Assembly: GCF_016862955.1 (NCBI RefSeq)
Contig: NZ_BONY01000014.1
Coordinates: 113,920-177,919, forward strand
Reading direction: 5' to 3'
Source of the DNA: Rhizocola hellebori
GTDB taxonomy: Bacteria; Actinomycetota; Actinomycetes; Mycobacteriales; Micromonosporaceae
DNA: 64,000 bases
Below the pieces are notes generated by a model. The model was not told the DNA's origin and searched no databases. It saw only the letters and a list, made by a program, of their open reading frames with translations. Position numbers and translations under genes: made by a program. Of this stretch, positions 36,883 to 45,665 are shown piece by piece. The first letter of the stretch is position 1. The number at the start of each line of letters is the position of its first letter.

Positions 36883-38228
36883 CACTTGCCCCGGAGAGTG
36901 AGCGTTCGCCTCAGCGCGATCCCTTGATGTGGCTGGCTGTTCTGCGTGGCCTGCTGGATCGCCCACTCGCCTCGTACTATCTCCTGCTGGCCAGTTCCGG
37001 GCTGCTGCTCGTGATCGGGCTGGCGATGGTCTTCTCCGCTACCAACGTGCGCGCCCACTTCGACGGAAACTCCTACTCGGTGATCGTGCAGCAGGTCGGC
37101 GCGGCCGTGATCGGGCTGGCCGCCTTCTGGATCTGCCAGCGGCTGCCGCGGCGCACCTTCCGCGCGCTGGCCCCGACCGCGGTGATCATCACCTTGATCC
37201 TGCTTCTGATCATGGATGGGCTGGCCCTGCTGCACGCGTCGGGGGTGCTGCCGCAACCGCGCATCGGGCCGGTGCACTCCGAGACGCTCTGGCTCTATCT
37301 GGGCCCGGTCCAGCTGCAGCCCTCCGAGCTGGCGAAGTTCGCCCTCGTGCTGTGGGGGGCCGACGTGCTGACCCGCAAGGGCCGCCGGGTGGTGCACTGG
37401 CGCGAGCTGGTGATGCCGCTGTTCCCCGCGGTCGGCATGCTCTTCGTGCTGGTGGGCTACACCGATCTGGGGTCCATGCTCTGCCTGGTGATCCTCTTCG
37501 TGGGCCTGCTCTGGGCGGCCGGGGTGCCGCTGCGCTTCTTCGGCATGATGCTCGGCGCGGCGCTCATCGGCATCGCCGGTCTGATCATGGCTCCGGGCAA
37601 GTCCCAGTACCGCTCGGCGCGGTTCGGCTCGTTCTTCCAATCCGACGCCGAAATCGTCAAGTGCGTCAAAGACCAGTGCTACCAAGCCAAGCAGGGCCTG
37701 CTCGCCATCGCCGACGGCGGCTGGTTCGGGGTCGGGCTGGGCAAAGGCCGGCTCACCTGGGGCTGGCTGCCCAGCGCCCACAATGACTTCATCTTCGCGG
37801 TCATCGCCGAGGAGCTGGGAGTGGTCGGCTGCCTGGTGGTGCTGACCCTCTTCGCCGTCCTGGCCTACTCGGGCATGCGGATAGCGCGGCGGGTCACCGA
37901 CCCGTTCCGGCGGATGGCCGCCTGCGCGGTGACCCTGTGGCTGGTCGGCCAGGCGTTCATCAACATCGGCGGAGTGGTCAAACTGCTCCCGATCACGGGA
38001 CTGCCGTTGCCGTTCATCTCCGACGGCGGCACCGCGCTCGTGGTTACGCTAGCCGCTGTGGGCATGCTCGCGTCTTTCGCCCGCGCCGAGCCGGATGCGT
38101 CCGCCGCGCTGCATGCGCGTCCGCCGGCGAAATGGGCCCAGCTAGTCTGGGCGCCGTTGCCTCCACTTCCGGCGCCCGCGCGTCCGGCCGACGTGGAGTC
38201 GACGGAACAGAGGAGCGTGAACGCATGA
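36879..38228 (+). CDS. ftsW: Septal peptidoglycan polymerase FtsW (SEDS)
   Basis: The 449-residue SEDS protein has about ten membrane spans, the QPSELAKFALVLWGADVL signature near residue 148, SAHNDFIFAVIAEELG and GLPLPFISDGGTAL, and a Pro/Ala-rich cytoplasmic tail. It polymerises lipid II at the septum in complex with FtsI. It overlaps murD and murG by 4 nt. Confidence 0.94.
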   Translation: MTLAPESERSPQRDPLMWLAVLRGLLDRPLASYYLLLASSGLLLVIGLAMVFSATNVRAHFDGNSYSVIVQQVGAAVIGLAAFWICQRLPRRTFRALAPTAVIITLILLLIMDGLALLHASGVLPQPRIGPVHSETLWLYLGPVQLQPSELAKFALVLWGADVLTRKGRRVVHWRELVMPLFPAVGMLFVLVGYTDLGSMLCLVILFVGLLWAAGVPLRFFGMMLGAALIGIAGLIMAPGKSQYRSARFGSFFQSDAEIVKCVKDQCYQAKQGLLAIADGGWFGVGLGKGRLTWGWLPSAHNDFIFAVIAEELGVVGCLVVLTLFAVLAYSGMRIARRVTDPFRRMAACAVTLWLVGQAFINIGGVVKLLPITGLPLPFISDGGTALVVTLAAVGMLASFARAEPDASAALHARPPAKWAQLVWAPLPPLPAPARPADVESTEQRSVNA

Positions 38229-39322
38229 AGAGCGTGGTCTTGGCCGGTGGCGGTACCGGTGGACATATTTACCCCCTATTGGCGTTCGCGGATTGCCTGC
38301 GCCGCCATGACCCCTCGATCAGGATCACCTGTCTGGGGACACCGCGCGGCCTGGAGACCGACCTGATTCCGGCGGCCGGATACGAGCTGCGGCACATCCC
38401 CGCCTATCAGCTGCCGCGTTCGGTCAACATGAACCTGATCCGCACCCCCGACCGGATGTGGCGCTCGGCCCGAGCCGCCCGTGCCATCCTCGACGAGGTC
38501 GAGGCCGATGCCGTGGTCGGTTTCGGCGGCTACGTCTCGGTTCCGGCCTATCTGGCGGCCTGGCGCCGGCACACCCCGTTGGTGATCCATGAGGTGAACG
38601 TGCCGCCGGGGGTGGCGAACAAACTCGGCATGCGCTTCACCAAGAACGTGGCCGTGGGCTTCCCTCATCAGCCCCAGCAGTCCGAGGCGCTGCGCAAGGC
38701 GACGGTGACCGGCATCCCGCTGCGCACCGCGATCGCCAGCCTCGACCGAGCCGCCTGGCGCGAGCGGGCCCGCGCCCATTTCGGGCTCGACCCGGACCGC
38801 CCGACCCTGTTCGTCTTCGGCGCTTCGCAGGGTGCCCGCTCGATCAACCTCGCGGTGGCCGGATCGGCCAAGGCGCTGACCGAGGCAGGCGTCCAGGTGC
38901 TGCACGTGATCGGCGCGCGCAACGAAGATGTTGAGGTGCCGTCGGGGTTGGCGGCGCCCTACGTTCGGGTGAAGTTCATCAATGAAATGGAGCTCGGTTA
39001 CGCCGCGGCCGACCTCGTGCTGTGTCGTGGAGGCGCGATGACCTGCGCCGAGACGGCGGCGGTCGGGCTTCCCGCGGTTTTCGTGCCGCTGCCATATGGA
39101 AACGGTGAACAGCGGCGCAATGCGCTTCCGGTCGTTGAGGCAGGTGGAGGTCTCCTCGTCGACGACTCCGAGCTGAATACGCAGTGGATCGAGCAGAACG
39201 TGCTGCCGCTGGTGGTGGATCGGGCTCGGCTGGCCGAGATGAGCGCGGCCGCATCGGCTTACGGCCGGCGCGACGGTGACGAGGAGCTGCGCAGGTTCGT
39301 GCTTTCAGCGGTCAAACGCTAG
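38225..39322 (+). CDS. murG: UDP-GlcNAc:lipid I GlcNAc transferase
   Basis: ATG 38225 lies in the ATGA overlap with ftsW and gives a 365-residue protein starting MKSVVLAGGGTGGHIYP, the N-terminal MurG glycine-rich motif. The C-terminal donor-binding part contains CRGGAMTCAETAAVGLPAVFVPLPYG. It adds GlcNAc to lipid I, making lipid II, at the inner face of the membrane. It is the last gene of the 4-nt overlap chain. Confidence 0.95.
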   Translation: MKSVVLAGGGTGGHIYPLLAFADCLRRHDPSIRITCLGTPRGLETDLIPAAGYELRHIPAYQLPRSVNMNLIRTPDRMWRSARAARAILDEVEADAVVGFGGYVSVPAYLAAWRRHTPLVIHEVNVPPGVANKLGMRFTKNVAVGFPHQPQQSEALRKATVTGIPLRTAIASLDRAAWRERARAHFGLDPDRPTLFVFGASQGARSINLAVAGSAKALTEAGVQVLHVIGARNEDVEVPSGLAAPYVRVKFINEMELGYAAADLVLCRGGAMTCAETAAVGLPAVFVPLPYGNGEQRRNALPVVEAGGGLLVDDSELNTQWIEQNVLPLVVDRARLAEMSAAASAYGRRDGDEELRRFVLSAVKR

Positions 39323-39337
39323 TTATTGGAGGAAGCC

Positions 39338-40813
39338 GTGGAGACGGCGGAGATGATTCCCGCGGGTGTGCTAGCCGCGGAGGATCTGGGGCACGTGCAC
39401 CTCATCGGGGTGGGCGGCGTTGGCATGTCCGGGCTGGCCCGGCTGCTGCTGACCCGGGGTGTCCCGGTTTCCGGCTCGGAGCTGCGGGAGTGGCCCTCGC
39501 TGGCCGCGCTGCGGGCCCTGGGCGGCACCGTGTACATGAGCCACGAGGCTTCCAACCTCGAGGGCGTAGACACCGTCGTCTACTCCACGGCCATCCCGCA
39601 GGACCATCTTGAGCTGGTCGAGGCGCGCCGCCGCGGTTTGCGCATTCTGCACCGCTCCGAGGCGCTCGCGGCGGCGATGACCGGGCGGCGAACGATCGCC
39701 ATTGCTGGTACCCATGGAAAAACCACCACGACCTCAATGCTCACCCTGGTCCTTCAGCACGCCGGGCTCTCCCCGTCGTTCGTGATCGGGGGCGAGATCT
39801 CGGAGGTCGGGTCGAACGCCCACCATGGCAGCGGCGAGTACTTCGTGGCCGAGGCCGATGAGCATGACCGAACCTTTCTGCTGTACCGGCCACACGTCGC
39901 CATCATCACCAACGTCGACGCCGACCACCTCAACACCTACGGCGATCTGGCCGGGCTTGAGGATGCGTTCGTCGAATTCGGCAACCTCACCGACGCCGAC
40001 GGCTTCGTGGTCACCTGTGCCGACGATCCCGGCGTGCGCAAGGTGGCGCAGCGGCTGCGTGAAGCGGGCCGCAGCGTCTACACCTACGGCGAGGCCGAGG
40101 ACGCCGACCTGCACCTGTCGGAGATCCACTCGAACGCGTCCGGGGTGCGTTACCTGGCCGCGCTGAACGGCGAGCCGCTGGGCGAGTTCACGCTTCCGGT
40201 TCCCGGCCGCCATCTCGGCCTCAACAGCGCGGCCGCGGTGCTCACCGCGCTGCGGCTCGGGCTCGACCCGGACGTGGTGGCCGCCGCGCTGGCCGTGCAT
40301 CCGGGAGTGCGCCGCCGTTTCGAGCTCAAGGGCATCGTCGGCGGGGTGCGCATCTACGACGAGTACGCCTATCACCCGACCTCGATGCACGCCGCGCTGC
40401 AGACCCTGCGCGAGGTGGCCGGCGAAGGCCGCCTGGTCGTGGTGTTCCAGCCGTACCGCGTCTACCGCACCCGCGATCTGCAGACCGAGATCGCCGCCGC
40501 GCTGGCCCTGGCCGACGAGGTCGTGATGATGGAGGTCTTCGGACCGGGCGAGGTGCGTGAGCCCGGCGAGGGCGGGGTGGCCCTGACCGGGGCGATCCCG
40601 ATCCCGGCCGAGCGCAAGGTCTTCGTCCCGTCCTGGGAGGACGTGCCGGGCGAGGTGGTCCGGCGAGCCCGTGAGGGCGACGTGGTGGTCACCATGGGCG
40701 CGCCGCCGATCTCGCTGATGGGTGAGGAGCTGATCGAGGCGCTGACCCGCCGGATGAGCGGCGACGACCTCGATGCCACCTACGCGCCACGGCACTCCAA
40801 GAACGCGGACTAG
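39338..40813 (+). CDS. murC: UDP-MurNAc:L-alanine ligase
   Basis: GTG 39338 is chosen because GGAGGA (39328-39333) precedes it with proper spacing; a TTG at 39326 overlaps that site. The 491-residue ligase starts with the VHLIGVGGVGMSGLARLLL Rossmann motif and has the ATP motif AGTHGKTTTTSML near residue 128. It adds L-alanine to UDP-MurNAc. It has its own ribosome binding site, unlike the coupled genes before it. Confidence 0.94.
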   Translation: METAEMIPAGVLAAEDLGHVHLIGVGGVGMSGLARLLLTRGVPVSGSELREWPSLAALRALGGTVYMSHEASNLEGVDTVVYSTAIPQDHLELVEARRRGLRILHRSEALAAAMTGRRTIAIAGTHGKTTTTSMLTLVLQHAGLSPSFVIGGEISEVGSNAHHGSGEYFVAEADEHDRTFLLYRPHVAIITNVDADHLNTYGDLAGLEDAFVEFGNLTDADGFVVTCADDPGVRKVAQRLREAGRSVYTYGEAEDADLHLSEIHSNASGVRYLAALNGEPLGEFTLPVPGRHLGLNSAAAVLTALRLGLDPDVVAAALAVHPGVRRRFELKGIVGGVRIYDEYAYHPTSMHAALQTLREVAGEGRLVVVFQPYRVYRTRDLQTEIAAALALADEVVMMEVFGPGEVREPGEGGVALTGAIPIPAERKVFVPSWEDVPGEVVRRAREGDVVVTMGAPPISLMGEELIEALTRRMSGDDLDATYAPRHSKNAD

Positions 40814-40829
40814 AGGGCTGGGCTGAGCC

Positions 40830-41609
40830 TTGCCAACCGGACCCGTTGAGGAGGATGGCAGCCGCCGCTGGCGCCTGGTGCGCGCGGGTAAGGACGCCGT
40901 CCCGGATTCGTTGCGCCGCCTCATGTCCCGAGCCAGGCCGTCCCAGCTGGCCGCGGTGCCATGGACTCTCATCGCGGCGACGATGGCGGTCATCGGCCTG
41001 ACCGGCTGGATCATCTTCGTTTCTCCGCTGTTCGGCATCAAACAGGTTCAGATCGCCGGGGTGGGTCTGCTCGCCGAGGAAGAGGTGGCTCAGGCCGCGG
41101 CCGTCCCGATAGGCCAGCCGCTGACCCGGGTGGACACCGATGGTGTGGCGGAGAGGATAGCCAAACTGCCGCCCGTCGAGTCGGTGGAGGTGACCCGCGG
41201 CTGGCCCTCCACGTTGCACATCAAGGTGACCGAGCGGGTCGGTGTCGCGGTGGTCAAGCAGGACACCGTGTTCCACGTGTTCGACAAGTTCGGGGTGCAG
41301 TTCCTTTCGGCGCCTGCGGCACCCGCGGACACCGTCGAAGTGACGCTGCCCCAAAACATGCCACCGGACAGGGCGATGCGCGACGCATTGAAGGTGATCG
41401 CCTCGCTCACCGCCGAGCTGCGTGCCCAATTGACCAGACTCGTAGTGAATGGGCCAGCTGGAATACAGCTGCTCTTGCAGAAAGATCGTATGGTTACCTG
41501 GGGCGACGCGGAAGAAAGCGAACTCAAGGCGAAGGTCGCTACCGCTTTGCTGACCCAGAAAGGCAAGCGGATAGACGTCAGCGTCCCGGAGATCGTGACG
41601 ATCCAATAA
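40830..41609 (+). CDS. ftsQ: Cell division protein FtsQ
   Basis: The 259-residue bitopic protein has a basic cytoplasmic N-terminus (about 45 residues), one membrane span (LIAATMAVIGLTGWIIF) and an extracytoplasmic POTRA domain (FGIKQVQIAGVGLLAEEEV) followed by the FtsQ beta domain. It links FtsL/FtsB-like partners and FtsW/FtsI in the divisome. The start TTG 40830 is the first in-frame start after murC and has no strong binding site, so it is less certain than the rest. Confidence 0.88.
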   Translation: MPTGPVEEDGSRRWRLVRAGKDAVPDSLRRLMSRARPSQLAAVPWTLIAATMAVIGLTGWIIFVSPLFGIKQVQIAGVGLLAEEEVAQAAAVPIGQPLTRVDTDGVAERIAKLPPVESVEVTRGWPSTLHIKVTERVGVAVVKQDTVFHVFDKFGVQFLSAPAAPADTVEVTLPQNMPPDRAMRDALKVIASLTAELRAQLTRLVVNGPAGIQLLLQKDRMVTWGDAEESELKAKVATALLTQKGKRIDVSVPEIVTIQ

Positions 41610-41675
41610 GGGACACGCCGCAGCGGTCCTTGGATCACACGGTACCGACGCCTACGTTTTCGGGCAGAACAGTAG

Positions 41676-41704
41676 TTGACATAGCTATAAGGCTCTAGTA
41701 GAGG
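41676..41704 (+). promoter_or_regulatory. Candidate ftsZ promoter
   Basis: TTGACA at 41676-41681 is a perfect -35 box; 17 bp later lies TAGAGG (41699-41704), with TAGTAG overlapping at 41696. Transcription would start about 7 nt before the ftsZ ATG. A GACAC pentamer at 41612-41616 resembles the core reported for WhiA binding at developmental ftsZ promoters, but a 5-mer alone is weak evidence. Confidence 0.6.
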
Positions 41705-41717
41705 TTGAGGGTTTGCG

Positions 41718-42827
41718 ATGACACCTCCGCACAATTACCTCGCCGTCATCAAAGTCGTCGGCATCGGCGGCGGCGGCGTCAACGCGGTCAACCGCATGAT
41801 CGAGGTTGGCCTCAAGGGCGTGGAGTTCATCGCGATCAACACCGACGCGCAGGCTCTGCTGATGAGCGACGCCGATGTGAAGCTCGATGTGGGCCGCGAA
41901 CTCACGCGCGGGTTGGGCGCGGGAGCCAACCCGGACGTGGGCAAGAACGCGGCCGAGGATCACCGTGACGAGATCGAGGAAGTGCTTCGCGGTGCCGACA
42001 TGGTCTTCGTGACGTGTGGCGAGGGCGGCGGGACGGGGACAGGTGGGGCGCCGGTGGTGGCCAACATCGCCCGCAAGCTGGGTGCCCTGACCATCGGCGT
42101 GGTGACCCGTCCGTTTTCCTTTGAGGGCAAGCGTCGTCAGGTCCAGGCCGAGACGGGCATCGAGGAGCTGCGCAACCAGTGCGACACGCTCATCGTCATC
42201 CCCAACGACCGGCTGCTGGCGCTGGGCGACCGCGGTATCACGATGATGGATGCGTTCCGCCAGGCCGACCAGGTGCTGCTCTCCGGTGTCCAGGGCATCA
42301 CCGACCTGATCACCACGCCGGGTCTGATCAACCTGGACTTCGCCGACGTGAAGAGCGTGATGAGCGGCGCGGGCAGTGCGCTCATGGGCATCGGCAGCGC
42401 CCGTGGCGACAACCGTGCGGTGGAGGCGGCCGAGCGGGCCATCTCCAGCCCGCTGCTGGAGCAGAGCATGGACGGCGCGCGTGGGGTGCTGCTGTCCATC
42501 GCGGGTGGATCCGACCTGGGCCTGTTCGAAATAAACGATGCGGCTCAGCTGGTCACCGACGCGGCTCACGCCGACGCGAACATCATCTTTGGTGCGGTCA
42601 TCGACGACGCCCTCGGCGACGAGGTGAGGGTGACCGTGATCGCGGCCGGCTTCGACGGTGGCACGCCGTCCTACAAGCCCGCTGAGATCCGCCGGGTGGC
42701 ACCGCCCGTGGAGACGCCAACCCTGCGCCACCCGACGCCGGTCAGCGCGCCACCGCCGTCCCAGGGCCAGCGCAAGGTCCTCTTTGACGACGTTGACGTA
42801 CCAGACTTCCTCAAGAATGGATCGTAG
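41718..42827 (+). CDS. ftsZ: Cell division GTPase FtsZ
   Basis: The 369-residue tubulin homologue has the GTP-binding loop GGGTGTG at residues 103-109, the T7 loop [11 protein letters not shown] (residues about 206-216) and a short C-terminal peptide [10 protein letters not shown] that binds SepF and other partners. It forms the Z-ring. The C-terminal linker is short (about 50 residues). It has its own promoter as well as read-through from the dcw operon. The stop overlaps yggS by 11 nt. Confidence 0.97.
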   Translation: MTPPHNYLAVIKVVGIGGGGVNAVNRMIEVGLKGVEFIAINTDAQALLMSDADVKLDVGRELTRGLGAGANPDVGKNAAEDHRDEIEEVLRGADMVFVTCGEGGGTGTGGAPVVANIARKLGALTIGVVTRPFSFEGKRRQVQAETGIEELRNQCDTLIVIPNDRLLALGDRGITMMDAFRQADQVLLSGVQGITDLITTPGLINLDFADVKSVMSGAGSALMGIGSARGDNRAVEAAERAISSPLLEQSMDGARGVLLSIAGGSDLGLFEINDAAQLVTDAAHADANIIFGAVIDDALGDEVRVTVIAAGFDGGTPSYKPAEIRRVAPPVETPTLRHPTPVSAPPPSQGQRKVLFDDVDVPDFLKNGS

Positions 42828-43497
42828 GCAGGAAATCGCGTCCAATTTGGCCGCAGTGCGTTCGCGCATTGCGGCCGCTTGCGCATCCGCCGGCCGCGAT
42901 CCCTCTTCAGTCACCCTCATCGCCGTGACGAAGACCTACCCCGTATCCGATGTGCGCCACCTGCTTTCCCTGGGCGTCACCGACTTCGGTGAGAACAGGG
43001 ACCAGGAGGCTGCGCCCAAGGCGGCCGAGGTCCCCGAGGGCACCTGGCACTTCATTGGGCAGCTGCAGCGAAACAAGGCCCGTTCCGTGGTGACCTACGC
43101 GAGCATGGTGCACTCCGTGGACAGTCCCGAATTGGCCAAGGCGCTGGGTGAGAGACGCCAGGGGACACCGTTGGAGGTTTTGATTCAGGTGAGCCTCGAC
43201 GACGATCCGCAACGCGGCGGAGTGCCTCCCGGCGAACTGACCAAAGTGGCCGATGCGGTGCTCGCGATGGACTCGTTGCGCCTGCGTGGGCTCATGGCTG
43301 TGGCACCCCTGAACGACGACCCGGGCGTGGCGTTTGCCAGACTGGAGCGGTACAGCCGGATGTTCCAGCTGGACCATCCTGATGCGACGGTTTTATCAGC
43401 GGGGATGAGCGAAGACCTGGTAGAGGCCATTGCCTGTGGCGCGACACATGTGCGCATCGGCAGCGCCTTGCTCGGAAAGCGACCAGCGCTGCGGTAG
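42817..43497 (+). CDS. YggS-family pyridoxal-phosphate homeostasis protein
   Basis: The 226-residue protein is a PLP-binding TIM-barrel protein with the cofactor lysine Lys39 in LIAVTKTYP and the signatures [23 protein letters not shown] and [13 protein letters not shown]. It keeps free PLP in balance rather than catalysing a known reaction. It begins inside the ftsZ 3' end (11-nt overlap). In mycobacteria and streptomycetes a pgeF (YfiH) gene normally separates ftsZ and yggS; it is missing here. Confidence 0.9.
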   Translation: MDRRQEIASNLAAVRSRIAAACASAGRDPSSVTLIAVTKTYPVSDVRHLLSLGVTDFGENRDQEAAPKAAEVPEGTWHFIGQLQRNKARSVVTYASMVHSVDSPELAKALGERRQGTPLEVLIQVSLDDDPQRGGVPPGELTKVADAVLAMDSLRLRGLMAVAPLNDDPGVAFARLERYSRMFQLDHPDATVLSAGMSEDLVEAIACGATHVRIGSALLGKRPALR

Positions 43498-43522
43498 CCT
43501 GGCGGCGGGCACCGAATTACAT

Positions 43523-43558
43523 GGGTGTGGTTATCAAGCAAGAGGTGTGGTCACACCT
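43523..43558. promoter_or_regulatory. GGTGTGGT repeats and palindrome upstream of sepF
   Basis: GGTGTGG(T) occurs at 43524 and again at 43544, exactly 20 bp apart. The second copy continues into CACACCT, giving AGGTGTG-GT-CACACCT at 43543-43558. Two half-sites on one face of the helix plus an inverted copy look like an operator in the gap before sepF. Confidence 0.45.
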
Positions 43559-43643
43559 TCCAGCACGCTGAATGGTGTCCACGCGCGACAGAGCGGCACA
43601 TGGCACGGGGGTCATGCCGCACGGCGGACGGAGGGGCGCGGCA

Positions 43644-44444
43644 ATGGGCGCACTGCGGAAGGCGGGGGTCTGGCTCGGTCTGGTCGAAGATGACGACGAC
43701 CACGAGTACGACGACGCCCCAGCTGACACGTATTCGCGCGCGACCGGCCGTCAGCCGAGGCGCGCCGAGGACCGTTCGCGCGATCGTTACGAGGACGATT
43801 TCGACGACGACGAAGATCTTGAAGTCGCGATCACCCGTCCGCGTGAGCGCGCCTCCAGCCGGATGGCCGCGCAGACCGAACGGGAGGTCCGCGAAGTCCG
43901 TGATGTCCGCGAGGTCCGTGAGGCCGTCCCGCGCGTCCTGACCCGCGACGTCCGCGATCCCCGCGACGGCCGCGACGGCCGCGACACCCGGATGAATGTC
44001 GAAGCCCGCCTCGAGCAGGCGCGCGCCGAAAGGGCTACCGTCCGCCCGATCACCACCACGCGTCCGGTCAGCGCTGTGCCTTCGGCGCCGACGAGGGACA
44101 ACCTCGCGCTGGCGCCGCAGACCCAGCCGTTGCGTGCCACGCCGCCCGTCGTCGAAGACGACCGCCGGACACAGATCACCACCCTGCACCCCACGACTTA
44201 CAACGAGGCACGGCAGATCGGGGAGCGGTTTCGGGACGGCTCCCCCGTCATCATGAATCTCACTGAAATGGACGAAGCGGACGCGAAGCGTTTGGTTGAC
44301 TTCGCCGCGGGACTAGCGTTCGGGTTGCGCGGTACGATCGAGCGCGTCACCAACAGGGTATTCCTGCTCTCACCGGCTAACGTCCAGGTCACCGCGGAGG
44401 ACAAGGCGAAGATCGCTGAGGGTAGGTTCCTGAACCACAGTTAG
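43644..44444 (+). CDS. sepF: Cell division protein SepF with expanded charged linker
   Basis: ATG 43644 follows GGAGG (43630-43634) and gives MGALRKAGVWLGLVEDDD, the membrane-binding amphipathic helix of SepF. The C-terminal SepF domain spans about residues 180-266 (ITTLHPTTYNEARQIGERF through FLLSPANVQV) and should bind the FtsZ tail. The 266-residue length exceeds the usual 150-220 because the linker contains a run of Arg/Asp/Glu/Val pseudo-repeats (REVREVRDVREVRE, then RDVRDPRDGRDGRD). SepF anchors the Z-ring in actinobacteria, which lack FtsA. Confidence 0.92.
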   Translation: MGALRKAGVWLGLVEDDDDHEYDDAPADTYSRATGRQPRRAEDRSRDRYEDDFDDDEDLEVAITRPRERASSRMAAQTEREVREVRDVREVREAVPRVLTRDVRDPRDGRDGRDTRMNVEARLEQARAERATVRPITTTRPVSAVPSAPTRDNLALAPQTQPLRATPPVVEDDRRTQITTLHPTTYNEARQIGERFRDGSPVIMNLTEMDEADAKRLVDFAAGLAFGLRGTIERVTNRVFLLSPANVQVTAEDKAKIAEGRFLNHS

Positions 44445-44468
44445 CCCTAGCGAGGGACCGCCACTGTC

Positions 44469-44765
44469 GTGTACTCGATTCCGCTCCAAGCGCTCTATCT
44501 ACTGATCTTCGCGCTCATCCTGGCGTTGTTCGCGCGGTTCATCATGAGCTTCGTGCTCACCACCGGACGCCGCTGGCGACCTGGGCGGGGTTCGGCTGCG
44601 GCGCTGGAACTCGTGTGGAGCGTCACTGATCCGCCCCTCAAAGCGTTGAGGCGTGTGATCCCACCGTTGCGTCTTGGTACCGTGAGCATCGACCTGCCCT
44701 CCATACTGTTGCTGTTAATCCTGTTCCTGCTGAAGTATCTCGTGAAGGCGTTGATCCCCGGGTGA
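44469..44765 (+). CDS. YggT-family membrane protein
   Basis: The 98-residue protein has two membrane segments (about 8-30 and 78-95) joined by a loop with the TDPPLKALRRVIPP motif typical of YggT. It sits between sepF and divIVA, as in most actinobacterial dcw clusters. Its role is undefined but probably relates to envelope or division functions. The start is GTG 44469. Confidence 0.88.
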   Translation: MYSIPLQALYLLIFALILALFARFIMSFVLTTGRRWRPGRGSAAALELVWSVTDPPLKALRRVIPPLRLGTVSIDLPSILLLLILFLLKYLVKALIPG

Positions 44766-44820
44766 CGAAAGCCTGAGGAGCAAAGCCCCAACGCGGCCGC
44801 GACTGACCCGAGGAGTTTCG

Positions 44821-45582
44821 ATGCCGCTCACCCCGGCCGACGTGCACAACGTGGCCTTTAAGAAGCCCCCGATCGGCAAGCGGGGTTATGACGAGGAGGA
44901 GGTCGACGCCTTCCTTGACGAGGTTGAGCGCGAACTCGCCCGCCTGATCGAAGAAAACACCGAGCTGCGCATGCAGTCCGAGCGCGGCGGTCCGGTCCGG
45001 GTTCCGTCCGGTCCCGGTGGGCCCGACCCACGGCTGGCCGCCGAGCTGAACGAGATGAAGTCTCAGCTCGACCGCGTCCAGCGGGAGAAGGTCGCCACCG
45101 AGCAAGCCGCGCGCGCCATGCAGGCCGAGCTTGAGCAGTTCCGCGGCGGTGCCGGGGCGGTTGCCGGCCCGGACGGTGAGCAGCAGGCGCTGCGCGTGCT
45201 GATGATGGCGCAGCGCACCGCCGATGATCACGTCTCCGACGCGCGCCGCGAGGCCGACAAGGTGCTGGGTGAGGCCCGGTCCAAGGCCGAAGAGGTGACG
45301 CGGGAAGCGCGGGCCAAGGCCGATGCGCTTGAGCGTGACGCACGTCAGCGCCACCAGGAAGCGATCAGTGGCCTCGACGCCAAGCGCACCGCGCTTCAGC
45401 AGCACATCGACACGCTCAAGCAATTCGAGCGCGAATACCGGACTCGGCTCAAGGCCTACCTGGAGAGCCAGCTGCGCGATCTTGAAGGACGCGGCCAGAC
45501 TCTGGAGGCCGAAATCGGGCGTGACGGTTCCGGCAGCGGCGGTCTAGCGACCGCTGGCACCGGTGCTTTCAACGGTCGCTGA
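44821..45582 (+). CDS. divIVA: DivIVA/Wag31 polar growth protein
   Basis: The 253-residue protein starts MPLTPADVHNVAFKKPPIGKRGYDEEEVDAFLDEVE, the lipid-binding N-terminal domain of DivIVA (quoted in part in the family literature), and continues with two coiled-coil regions, including the Ala/Arg/Glu-rich stretch from about residue 130. DivIVA marks curved membrane and directs tip growth in actinomycetes. GAGGAG precedes the ATG. A hairpin follows the stop, probably closing the dcw unit. Confidence 0.94.
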   Translation: MPLTPADVHNVAFKKPPIGKRGYDEEEVDAFLDEVERELARLIEENTELRMQSERGGPVRVPSGPGGPDPRLAAELNEMKSQLDRVQREKVATEQAARAMQAELEQFRGGAGAVAGPDGEQQALRVLMMAQRTADDHVSDARREADKVLGEARSKAEEVTREARAKADALERDARQRHQEAISGLDAKRTALQQHIDTLKQFEREYRTRLKAYLESQLRDLEGRGQTLEAEIGRDGSGSGGLATAGTGAFNGR

Positions 45583-45592
45583 GCCTGTAGGA

Positions 45593-45630
45593 CTGCCGTC
45601 CGACCCCCCCTCGAAATTCCCGGACGGCAG
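45593..45630 (+). terminator. Hairpin after divIVA
   Basis: CTGCCGTCCG (45593-45602) pairs perfectly with CGGACGGCAG (45621-45630) around an 18-nt loop, 11 nt after the stop. There is no T-run. Confidence 0.55.
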
Positions 45631-45665
45631 CACACAACCTGAAATTGGTAATCGAGGGGTGAGCT

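Noticed and set aside
42658..42816. Upstream extension of yggS into ftsZ
   Set aside because: The added residues do not match the family, and the ATG at 42817 gives the expected length.
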